From JAMXLO01 sp035492535 (GTDB lineage Bacteria > Pseudomonadota > Alphaproteobacteria > Acetobacterales > Acetobacteraceae): DNA of 17,348 nt. Below are positions 5,992 to 12,474 of this stretch, piece by piece. The stretch spans positions 1 through 17,348 of the forward strand of contig DATJJM010000187.1 of NCBI GenBank assembly GCA_035492535.1, in the 5' to 3' direction. The translations under genes were made by a program, and so were the position numbers. The notes beneath the pieces are model-generated. The model saw only the letters and a program-made list of their open reading frames with translations. It had not been told where the DNA came from and searched no databases. Numbering within the stretch: the stretch's first letter is position 1; every line of letters begins with the position of its first letter.

Positions 5992-7341
5992 ATGCAAAAC
6001 AGCAAACAGAGGGGCACAGCGCTTTGGCTGATGACGGCCTGCGCTGTCGCCGCGGCACCGGCGGCCTTTGCCCAGGCACCGACACCAGCGACACCACCGG
6101 CCGCCGCACCCGCTCCCGCTCCGGCAGCCACTCCCGCTCCTGCTGCCGCAGCAGACCAGCCGCCGCCAGGCTTGTGGGTCAATGGCATCCATTTCTACGC
6201 GCAGCTTGACGCGGGTCTGATGGGCAATCCGTATGGTCCGGCCGACGGGCTCAACTTCGGCCGCCTGTTCGATGACCACGCCAATCAGTTTCAGCTCAAC
6301 CAACTCTTGCTGACCGCCAACAAGCCGCTCGACCCGAAGAACTCCGACTATCAATGGGGCTTCAAGGCCCAGGTCATGTACGGCTCGGACGCGCGGTATA
6401 CACAATTCCTCGGCGAGTTGAACCGCGTCGATCCCAATCAGCGCTATCAGCTCGATGTCGTCGAGGCGAACATCCTCGCACATCTGCCGTGGCTCACCGA
6501 GGGCGGCATGGACATCAAGGCCGGCCAATATCCCACGCCGATCGGTTACGAGACGATCGATCCTTCGACCAACCCGTTCTACTCGCATTCCTATATCTTC
6601 AACTTTGCCCTGCCGTTCAAGCACACGGGCTTGCTGGCGGTCACGCATGTCAACGACATGCTGGATATCTATAGCGACGTCGATACCGGCACCAACACCA
6701 CCTTCGGTCCGCTCGGCGACAACAATGGCGCGGTCGGCGGCATTGGCGGCTTCAACCTCACACTGATGGGCGGCAAGCTCACCGTGCTGGCGCTGACGCA
6801 TTTCGGACCGGACCAGGCAACCCGCCTGCTGTCGCCGCTGGGAGTCAACGCCAACGGCCAGTGGCGCTTCTACAACGACATGGTGGTGACCTATAAGGCC
6901 ACCGACGCGCTGACCCTGGTGACGGAAGCTGCATGGGCACGCGATGGCTTCGGCACCGTCGGCAAGCCGGTGAACGCCATAGGTATCGCACAGTATGCAT
7001 CCTATGCGCTGTCCGACACTCTCGCGCTGAACGGGCGTATCGAGTACTTCCGCGACGACAACAACTTCTTCGTCGCCTCATTCCCCAGCAACAATGCGCC
7101 GATCCTGGCGCAGCAAGGGTTTGCTCCCTTCGTTCACGCCGCCCCTGGGACCAATACCACCTATGGCGAAATGACGGTCGGCGTCACCTGGAAGCCGGCA
7201 ATGCCAGCTCCCATCACCGGACTGGCGATTCGCCCCGAGATCCGTTGGGATCATTCCTTCACGAACAATCACCCGTTCAATGCCCAGGTCAACAACAACT
7301 CGGTCACCCTGGGTGTGGATGCCGTGCTGACTGTATTCTGA
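5992..7341 (+). CDS. Outer-membrane beta-barrel protein (OmpL/BBP2-like porin)
   Basis: The 449-residue exported protein has a signal peptide at 1-27 (positive start, hydrophobic core, AFA-QA cut). A Pro/Ala-rich linker of about 30 residues (28-60) leads into a barrel-like region of alternating polar and hydrophobic strands rich in Gly, Asn, Tyr and aromatics, ending in a terminal Phe (AVLTVF), the usual signal for outer-membrane assembly. Stretches such as KAGQYPTPIGYE and FYSHSYIFNFALPFKHTG match the putative beta-barrel porin-2 (OmpL-like) family. The ATG at 5992 was preferred to one at 5926, which lies inside the terminator stem-loop and would put extra residues ahead of the signal peptide; AGAAGG precedes 5992. 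Position after amtB suggests a nitrogen-related outer-membrane channel, which is inference. The substrate is unknown. Confidence 0.8.
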   Translation: MQNSKQRGTALWLMTACAVAAAPAAFAQAPTPATPPAAAPAPAPAATPAPAAAADQPPPGLWVNGIHFYAQLDAGLMGNPYGPADGLNFGRLFDDHANQFQLNQLLLTANKPLDPKNSDYQWGFKAQVMYGSDARYTQFLGELNRVDPNQRYQLDVVEANILAHLPWLTEGGMDIKAGQYPTPIGYETIDPSTNPFYSHSYIFNFALPFKHTGLLAVTHVNDMLDIYSDVDTGTNTTFGPLGDNNGAVGGIGGFNLTLMGGKLTVLALTHFGPDQATRLLSPLGVNANGQWRFYNDMVVTYKATDALTLVTEAAWARDGFGTVGKPVNAIGIAQYASYALSDTLALNGRIEYFRDDNNFFVASFPSNNAPILAQQGFAPFVHAAPGTNTTYGEMTVGVTWKPAMPAPITGLAIRPEIRWDHSFTNNHPFNAQVNNNSVTLGVDAVLTVF

Positions 7342-7346
7342 GCCCA

Positions 7347-7383
7347 GATGGAGGGTTGACGCCTACAGCGTCAGCCCTCCATC
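7347..7383. terminator. Stem-loop at convergent junction, SDR stop codon in the loop
   Basis: GATGGAGGGTTGACGC (7347-7362) pairs with GCGTCAGCCCTCCATC (7368-7383) over a 5-nt loop; the 16-bp stem has one G-T wobble. The loop CTACA holds the complement of the SDR stop codon, so one arm is the last codons of the SDR gene (VDGGLT) and the other is noncoding. It begins 6 nt after the barrel gene stop and can act on transcripts from both sides, but neither side has a T-run. Confidence 0.65.
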
Positions 7384-8124
7384 CACTGTGATTGTCTGAC
7401 CCGTCACCATCGCCGCGCCAAATCCCAGGAACACCACCACTTCGGCGAGGTCCTCCGGCTGGCAGCGACGCTTCAACAGTGCGCGTTCGATCGACTGCTG
7501 CCGTTCCTCGTTGGTCCACTCCACCATCCACGAACTGTCCACGGCACCCGGCGCGATCGCGTTCACGCGCACCTCCGGCGCCAGTGCGCGTGCCAGGTTC
7601 TGAGTCAGGCTGACGACACCGGCCTTGGTCGCACTGTACGCCAGGCTGCTGCCGGCGCGGCCGAGCCCGGCGATCGACGCCGTGGATACGATCGCGCCAT
7701 GCGACGCCTTCAACGCCGGTGCCGCCGCCTTCGAACCGCGGAACACCCCCAGCAGGTTGGTCTGCAGCAGCAGCGACCACAGTTCCTCGGTGATCAGGTC
7801 CAGTTGCGGCGGCGCGATCCGATTGCGCGTCCCGGGCGTACCTGCGTTGTTGAACAGCAGATCGAGCCGCCCCAGGTCATCGATCGCCTTCAGCACCATC
7901 CGCTCGACGACACCCGCCTCGCCGACGCTGCCAGGGGCCATGATCGCCTTGCCGCCCTCGGCGTTGATCTTGTCGACTGCCTCGGGTCCGCGGGGATCAT
8001 CCACCAGGAAGTTCACCGCCACCGTGGCGCCGAACTTCGCCAGCATGCGCGCGGTGGCAAATCCGATGCCCGATCCCCCACCGGTCACCAGCGCTGTCTT
8101 GCCTTTCAGGTCGTAACTGATCAT
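7363..8124 (-). CDS. Short-chain dehydrogenase/reductase (SDR)
   Basis: This is a 253-residue classical SDR, an NAD(P)-dependent oxidoreductase. It shows the Rossmann motif TGGGSGIG (14-21), NNAG (92-95), catalytic Ser150 in STAS, Y163SATK167 as the YxxxK catalytic pair, the PG motif after it, and the C-terminal TVDGG of the family. The start at 8124 was chosen because GGAGGT lies just before it and its ATG overlaps the stop of the upstream transferase gene as ATGA, indicating translational coupling. It is the last gene of a three-gene minus-strand operon with a ThDP enzyme and a LigE-like glutathione transferase. The substrate is probably an alcohol or ketone intermediate of that pathway, which is inference. 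FabG-type reductases share the motifs, so substrate assignment is uncertain. Confidence 0.85.
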   Translation of the reverse strand: MISYDLKGKTALVTGGGSGIGFATARMLAKFGATVAVNFLVDDPRGPEAVDKINAEGGKAIMAPGSVGEAGVVERMVLKAIDDLGRLDLLFNNAGTPGTRNRIAPPQLDLITEELWSLLLQTNLLGVFRGSKAAAPALKASHGAIVSTASIAGLGRAGSSLAYSATKAGVVSLTQNLARALAPEVRVNAIAPGAVDSSWMVEWTNEERQQSIERALLKRRCQPEDLAEVVVFLGFGAAMVTGQTITVDGGLTL

Positions 8125-8834
8125 GTCACCTCCATGGGATAGCCGGAAAATCGGTCGCCCAGATTGTCGTACAGCGCCACCATGCGTGTCCGCCAGTCGC
8201 GCAGCGCATCCACGCCGGCACCTGCCGGCAACACATCGCGCGGGCTGCCGATACGCGCCCACTGGAACACCGAGAAGATCACGTAGTCGACGTACGCAGG
8301 CACCTCACCCGCCAGGAACGGCTGTTCGGACAACGTGCGCTCCAGCGGTGCACTCACCGCCAGTAAGCCAGGCAGAGCCGCATCGCGATCAGCCGAATAC
8401 TGCTCCAGTGTCATGCCAAGCTGTGCCTCGCGCGAACTGCGGAAATACGCCCGGTCGCCAGGATCGATGCACTTGATGAAATCGCCATAGATCTGCTGCC
8501 GCACCGCCGGACCGAGCACCATATCGGACCAGATGTTCACCAGCCGCGCGACACCTCGCCCGGCTGAGCCGCCGAACAACGAAGGCGCATCGGGGAACCG
8601 GGTTTCGAGATAGCAGGCGATCGTCCAGCTATCATGCACCACCTTCTCGTCATGCTCGATGATCGGCACGAAATGCTGGCCGCTCAGAGTGCGGATGCGA
8701 TCCACATCGGCGAAGCGCGCCGGCACCACCGTCGGCTGCAACCCCTTGTGCGCCAACGCATAGCGGATACGCCAGGAGAACGGGCTGATACGCCGCCCGT
8801 CCAGGCCCACCCGCTCGTGGAAGATCAGCGCCAT
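8121..8834 (-). CDS. Glutathione S-transferase family protein, LigE/beta-etherase-like
   Basis: The 237-residue cytosolic GST has an N-terminal thioredoxin-like domain (about 1-82) and an all-helical C-terminal domain. SPFSWRIRYALAHKGL (17-32), VP at 56-57 before the cis-proline position, HDSW (67-70) and TIACYLETRFPD (71-82) form the glutathione-binding half. The C-terminal half includes RAYFRSSREAQLG (128-140). These stretches resemble LigE-type beta-etherases, in which Ser rather than Tyr or Cys is found near the glutathione thiol. The ATG at 8834 follows AGGAG and lies 4 nt after the upstream ThDP gene stop. The 3' end overlaps the SDR start by 4 nt. Beta-etherases cleave beta-aryl ether bonds with glutathione; whether this one does is inference. 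Other GST roles such as isomerase or detoxification remain possible. Confidence 0.78.
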   Translation of the reverse strand: MALIFHERVGLDGRRISPFSWRIRYALAHKGLQPTVVPARFADVDRIRTLSGQHFVPIIEHDEKVVHDSWTIACYLETRFPDAPSLFGGSAGRGVARLVNIWSDMVLGPAVRQQIYGDFIKCIDPGDRAYFRSSREAQLGMTLEQYSADRDAALPGLLAVSAPLERTLSEQPFLAGEVPAYVDYVIFSVFQWARIGSPRDVLPAGAGVDALRDWRTRMVALYDNLGDRFSGYPMEVT

Positions 8835-8838
8835 CGCG

Positions 8839-10530
8839 TCATGCTCCTGCCGGCAGCCAGGGCTCCGGCGCCCGCGCATCGATATTCGTATTCACGTCCA
8901 CCACCACCGTCTCGTCCGACGCCAATGCTTCGCGCAGCGCCGGCGCGATCTGCGATGGCTCCTCCACACGGATGCCGCGCAGTCCGAATACCCGCGCCAC
9001 GTCGGCAAAGTCCGTGGGCCCGAAGCGCACCAGCTCGCGCACATCACCCGGGGTGTTGCCTTGCTGGCGCTGGATGTTCGGCCAGCCCTGGCCGAACCCC
9101 GAATTGTTGTTGATCACCAGCACGACAGCGATGCCGCGGCGCCGGGCCGTCTCGAGCTCGGTCAGGTGGTAGTAGATCGCGCCATCGCCCGACCAGCAGA
9201 TCACCTTGCGCTTGCCCGCGGCGCACTTGGCGCCGAGTGCCGCCGGGAACGACCAGCCGAGCGAACCGGCGGCGCGTAGATACGTCTGTGTCGTGCCGTT
9301 CAGCTCGATCAGGGTCGAGGTCCAGATGCCGGAGTATCCGGTATCGGCAACCACGATGCCGTCCTCGGGCAGCGCCCGCGTGATCTCGGCGCACAGCCGA
9401 TCGGGCAGGATCGGCGCGGCATTGCTGGCCAGCAGCGGCGCCCGCGCCTCGCGCCAGGCAGCGACGATACCTGCTGCCCGATCCGCGAACGACGCATCGC
9501 GCACCGGCCTGCCGAGCGCCATCAGCAGCTTGGCCAAGGTGGCCTTCGGGTCACCCATCAGCCCCATCGTATGGGGATACGACCGCCCCAGCTCCAGCGG
9601 ATCGATGTCGATCTGCACCACCTCGGTCGCCAACGGCGGTATGCGCCAGGTGTGCGTCACCTGGTCGCCGGTATGGCAACCGATGAATACGACCAGGTCC
9701 GCCTCGTGCACGATCTGGTTGGCGGGCGGCGCGGCATAATTGCCGGGGCAACCGATCGACAGGCGATGCCGCGTCGGGATGATGCCGCGCCCGCCCAGCG
9801 ACGTGCCAATCGGTGCCGCCAACGCCTCGCCCAGTGCCAGCACCTCTGGTCCCGCTCCGGAAGCGGCGGTCCCTGCCCCGGCCACGATCACCACGCGTTT
9901 CGCCGCGCGCAGCTTCGCGGCGACGCGTTCGATCTCGTCATCCGACGGCGACGGCCGATAGGGCGGCATGGTCAACTGCAACGCCGGATCGACCGCCGCC
10001 GGTTCGCTCACCAGGCTGGTCTCCACCACGGCGGCGGAACGTCCATACAGATCGAGATGCGCGGGACGCGGCGAACCTGTCATCGCCTCGCGCCACGCCT
10101 GGCGCAGCAGGCGCGGCAGATCAGCTGCCTCGGTCACATCGGCCGAGAACTTGGTCACGGTTGAATAGAGCGGTCCGTGCGGCAGTTCCTGGTAGGTGTT
10201 GCGGTGATGGAAGAACGGCGGCTCACGCCCGGTCAGAGCGATCACCGGACTGCGCCCGAGCCACGCATCCTGCAACCCGGCCGCCAGGTTTGCCGCCCCC
10301 ACCGACTGCGCGAAACAGATCCCCGGCTTGCCGGCAATCCGCGCGTAACCATCCGCCATATAGGCCGCCGACTTCTCGGCATGGGCCAACACCCGCGTCA
10401 CGCCCAGGGCGCCGAGCTCGATCAGCGTCCGCCGCAGCACCGCATCGATGAAGAACACATGCGACGTGCCGTTGACGGCAAGCGTGCGCGCGAGCCATTC
10501 GGCACCGGTGAGCGGTTCAGCTGCGTCCAT
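8839..10530 (-). CDS. Thiamine diphosphate-dependent enzyme (acetolactate synthase/benzoylformate decarboxylase superfamily)
   Basis: The 563-residue protein has the three-domain layout of ThDP decarboxylases/synthases. The N-terminal Pyr domain carries HAEKSAAYMADGYAR with the cofactor-activating E52 and NTYQE with Q114. The central domain has VVIVAGAGTAASG and VVQIDIDP. The C-terminal PP domain has the ThDP/metal motif beginning GDG (448-450) and ending NNN (474-476). The ATG at 10530 was chosen for GGAGGAA 6 nt before it; a longer frame from 10617 adds a segment with no family match. It is the first gene of a compact operon with a LigE-like GST (4-nt gap) and an SDR. Substrate is not readable from sequence; 2-keto acid decarboxylation or acyloin-type carboligation/lyase activity are the likely reactions. 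Not a confident IlvB: the partner genes and N-terminus differ from biosynthetic acetolactate synthase. Confidence 0.85.
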   Translation of the reverse strand: MDAAEPLTGAEWLARTLAVNGTSHVFFIDAVLRRTLIELGALGVTRVLAHAEKSAAYMADGYARIAGKPGICFAQSVGAANLAAGLQDAWLGRSPVIALTGREPPFFHHRNTYQELPHGPLYSTVTKFSADVTEAADLPRLLRQAWREAMTGSPRPAHLDLYGRSAAVVETSLVSEPAAVDPALQLTMPPYRPSPSDDEIERVAAKLRAAKRVVIVAGAGTAASGAGPEVLALGEALAAPIGTSLGGRGIIPTRHRLSIGCPGNYAAPPANQIVHEADLVVFIGCHTGDQVTHTWRIPPLATEVVQIDIDPLELGRSYPHTMGLMGDPKATLAKLLMALGRPVRDASFADRAAGIVAAWREARAPLLASNAAPILPDRLCAEITRALPEDGIVVADTGYSGIWTSTLIELNGTTQTYLRAAGSLGWSFPAALGAKCAAGKRKVICWSGDGAIYYHLTELETARRRGIAVVLVINNNSGFGQGWPNIQRQQGNTPGDVRELVRFGPTDFADVARVFGLRGIRVEEPSQIAPALREALASDETVVVDVNTNIDARAPEPWLPAGA

Positions 10531-10544
10531 TGGCGGTTCCTCCG

Positions 10545-10559
10545 TCGGCGAGGCGCCGA
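10545..10559 (-). other. Hairpin in leader of the ThDP operon
   Basis: TCGGCG and CGCCGA (10545-10550 and 10554-10559) form a 6-bp stem with a 3-nt loop directly before the GGAGGAA ribosome site of the ThDP gene on the minus strand. The 110-bp divergent region 10531-10640 shows no clear -35/-10 pair by eye. Confidence 0.3.
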
Positions 10560-10640
10560 TGTTAGGCCCGCCGCCAATGGTGGCAATGATTGACCATTCC
10601 GGCAGGTTCGTCGCCAATTACTCCCACCAGGGGACCTGTC

Positions 10641-10994
10641 ATGAGCTTCGGCGAGGCAATCAGCGTCTGCTTCTCGAAATACGCCACGTTCACCGGCCGC
10701 GCCGCGCGACCCGAATATTGGTATTGGGTACTGTTCACCGTTGTCGCGAGCCTCGTCTTCGTGGTGATCGAGGTGTCGGGCCCAGTCGATGCCGGGCGGG
10801 CTCTCGATGCCATCTTCAACCTCGCCACAATCATCCCATCCATCGCCGTCGCCGCGCGGCGCCTGCATGACACCGATCGCAGCGGCTGGTGGCAATTGCT
10901 GCTGTTCATCCCGGTGATCGGCTGGATCCTGCTGCTGATCTGGCTCTGCCAGCCAGGCACGCCGGGCGCCAACCGCTTCGGCTCGCCGGCCTAG
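10641..10994 (+). CDS. DUF805 membrane protein
   Basis: A 117-residue inner-membrane protein of the DUF805 family, whose function is not established. It shows the family's N-terminal FTGRAARPEYWYW (18-30), hydrophobic segments at about 28-45, 56-68 and 83-99, the central AARRLHDTDRSGWW and the C-terminal PGTPGANRFG. The ATG at 10641 follows AGGGGA with suitable spacing; an in-frame ATG at 10590 would add 17 residues not seen in the family. It is divergent from the ThDP operon and convergent with the crotonase gene. The two stop codons are directly adjacent (10992-10994 and 10995-10997). Confidence 0.85.
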   Translation: MSFGEAISVCFSKYATFTGRAARPEYWYWVLFTVVASLVFVVIEVSGPVDAGRALDAIFNLATIIPSIAVAARRLHDTDRSGWWQLLLFIPVIGWILLLIWLCQPGTPGANRFGSPA

Positions 10995-11009
10995 TCAGCG
11001 CGGCCGGCG
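10984..11009. terminator. Stem-loop at convergent junction, both stop codons in the loop
   Basis: CGCCGGCC (10984-10991) and GGCCGGCG (11002-11009) form a perfect 8-bp all-GC stem. The 10-nt loop contains both stop codons, TAG of the DUF805 gene and the complement of TGA of the crotonase gene. Both arms are coding sequence. There is no T-run on either side, so it is a candidate bidirectional pause or termination element rather than a standard terminator. Confidence 0.5.
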
Positions 11010-11762
11010 CAGGAACGCTGCCAGCATCTCGAGCGGCTCATCCGTTGCCCAGGCATCGACGAACCCATCGATCCCGTGCTGGATCGCCGCGTCCACCGCC
11101 ATCGCCTGCCAGTCCTCGATCAGAGCCTTTTGCAGCCGCACGGCGTGCGGTCCGGATGCCAGCACGCTGTCCACCAGGCGCTCCACTGCGACATCGAGCT
11201 GATCCGCTGGCACGACCTCCTCGACCAGTCCCCAGGACAGCGCGGTCGCCGCATCGATCGTTTCGCCGGTCAGCAACAGGCGCCGCGCGCGGCCCCAGCC
11301 GATCAGGCCAGGCAGCAGTGCCGCCTCGACGACAGACGGCAGCCCCACGCGCACTTCCGGCATGCCGAACCGCGCCCCCTCTGCAGCAACCCGCATGTCG
11401 CAGGCAGCCGCGACCTCCAGCCCGGCCCCGAGCGTCCAGCCCTGGATGCGCGCGATCACCGGCACCGGCATCCGGCGGAACACATTGCAGCTGCGATGCA
11501 CCATGGTGATGAAGCTGCGCGCCGAACCGGCATCGAGCCCGGCCATCTCGCGGATATCGGCGCCACCGATGAACGCGCGCTCGCCCGCGCCACACAGCAC
11601 CACCGCCCGCACGCTGCGATCGCGGCCAAGCGCCTCGGCCGCAGCGATCAGGTCCGTCATCACCGCCGTGTTCAGCGTGTTCAGCTTGGCTGGATTGTTG
11701 ATCGTCAACCTCGCCACGCCGCGCGTATCGCGCTGCACGTCCACCCAGGTCTGCTCTGCCAC
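10995..11762 (-). CDS. Enoyl-CoA hydratase/isomerase family protein
   Basis: A 255-residue crotonase-fold enzyme acting on acyl-CoA thioesters. The oxyanion-hole segments are AFIGGADIREM (63-73) and GWTLGAGLEVAAACD (108-122). Both glutamates used by true hydratases are in place: E116 (GLEVA) and E136 (GMPEVRVG). This supports hydratase activity rather than an isomerase or hydrolase variant, although substrate chain is unknown. The start is GTG at 11760-11762 with GAGGA about 8 nt upstream. The gene is divergent from the small membrane protein at 11834 and meets DUF805 tail to tail without any spacer. It is separate from the ThDP/GST/SDR operon, so a shared pathway is only a possibility. Confidence 0.85.
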   Translation of the reverse strand: MAEQTWVDVQRDTRGVARLTINNPAKLNTLNTAVMTDLIAAAEALGRDRSVRAVVLCGAGERAFIGGADIREMAGLDAGSARSFITMVHRSCNVFRRMPVPVIARIQGWTLGAGLEVAAACDMRVAAEGARFGMPEVRVGLPSVVEAALLPGLIGWGRARRLLLTGETIDAATALSWGLVEEVVPADQLDVAVERLVDSVLASGPHAVRLQKALIEDWQAMAVDAAIQHGIDGFVDAWATDEPLEMLAAFLRRPR

Positions 11763-11777
11763 GCCACATCCTCGCCA

Positions 11778-11824
11778 ATTGCGTCACCCGCCGCGCCATC
11801 CCATACTGACCGGGTCTACGCAAT
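11778..11824. promoter_or_regulatory. Spaced 7-bp inverted repeat in divergent promoter region
   Basis: ATTGCGT (11778-11784) and ACGCAAT (11818-11824) are inverted copies whose centres lie 40 bp apart, close to four helical turns. They fill most of the 71-bp region between the crotonase gene and the small membrane protein gene. They could be half-sites of a shared operator; a chance match cannot be excluded at 7 bp. Confidence 0.2.
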
Positions 11825-11833
11825 GAGGGGGGG

Positions 11834-12040
11834 ATGACGATCGCTCCGCGGCAGCCGCATCCGTCATGGTATCGGCACTTCTGGTACGCCGAGCGCTCGC
11901 CGCGCGATTCGTTGATCGATCGTGCTCTGATCTTCGCCGTCGTCGCTTTGGCGCTGATGGCCGGCGGGATGTTTCTGGTTCAACACCATGCCATCGCGCC
12001 GACGGAACGAGGCTTGATGAGTGCACAGGCGGCGGGTTAG
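11834..12040 (+). CDS. Small single-helix membrane protein, unknown
   Basis: A 68-residue protein that I do not recognise. It has a polar, aromatic-rich N-terminus containing HPSWYRHFWYAERSPRDS, then one hydrophobic helix at about 31-49 (ALIFAVVALALMAGGMFLV), then a short tail. The charge pattern suggests the N-terminus is cytoplasmic. A strong purine-rich ribosome site (GAGGGGGGG, 11825-11833) directly precedes ATG 11834. The cupin gene starts 3 nt after its stop, so the two are probably co-translated. The ribosome site and the tight coupling are the best evidence that it is real. Confidence 0.6.
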   Translation: MTIAPRQPHPSWYRHFWYAERSPRDSLIDRALIFAVVALALMAGGMFLVQHHAIAPTERGLMSAQAAG

Positions 12041-12043
12041 GCC

Positions 12044-12361
12044 ATGGCGTTCACCTGTACCATCCCCGCAGCACCAACCGTGCAACGTGACGATGCTGAC
12101 GTGCGCATCACTCGCTGGGATTTCCAGCCCGGCGCGGTGACCGGGCAGCATAGGCATGGCTGGCCCTATGTGGTGGTGATGCTGACCGACGCAGTCCTTT
12201 CCGTCGACAATGGCACGGAGGTGACGGAGACCCGCTTCACCGCCGGTCAGGCGTACCACCGGCCTGCCGGCATCGAGCACGATGTCATGAATGGTGGCGA
12301 TGCACCCATGGCCTTCGTTGAAATCGAGATCAAGCGCGCCGAGGCCCTGGCGTTCGCCTGA
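12044..12361 (+). CDS. Small cupin-domain protein
   Basis: A 105-residue single-domain cupin. The first cupin motif reads PGAVTGQHRHGWPYVVVML with metal-ligand candidates H36 and H38; the usual glutamate of motif 1 is not evident. The second motif is FTAGQAYHRPAGIEHDVMN with H72 and H79. Small cupins of this type are metal-binding proteins with varied roles such as dioxygenases, isomerases or sensors, so no reaction is assigned. It has no strong ribosome site of its own and starts 3 nt after the small membrane protein stop, implying coupled translation. A 113-bp gap separates it from the glycosyltransferase gene downstream. Confidence 0.8.
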   Translation: MAFTCTIPAAPTVQRDDADVRITRWDFQPGAVTGQHRHGWPYVVVMLTDAVLSVDNGTEVTETRFTAGQAYHRPAGIEHDVMNGGDAPMAFVEIEIKRAEALAFA

Positions 12362-12433
12362 GGTGCGAGCAGCGCATCAGCACTGACGCTAACGATCTGT
12401 TCATAGTCCTCACGGCTAAATCCGGGCCGCGGA

Positions 12434-12450
12434 ATGATGCGACGCATCAT
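12434..12450. promoter_or_regulatory. 17-bp perfect palindrome upstream of the glycosyltransferase
   Basis: ATGATGCG (12434-12441), one central A, and CGCATCAT (12443-12450) form a perfect palindrome 24 nt before the TTG start and 10 nt before the GGGAGGG ribosome site. It could be an operator, or an RNA hairpin only in a form with some stem pairs opened for a loop. The 113-bp gap 12362-12474 has no convincing -35/-10 pair by eye. Confidence 0.45.
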
Positions 12451-12474
12451 CCGCTGGCATGGGAGGGCCGCGCT

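Noticed and set aside
12247..12450. 67-residue minus-strand frame over the cupin end and the gap before the glycosyltransferase
   Set aside because: Mostly antisense to the cupin gene with no ribosome site or recognisable motif.
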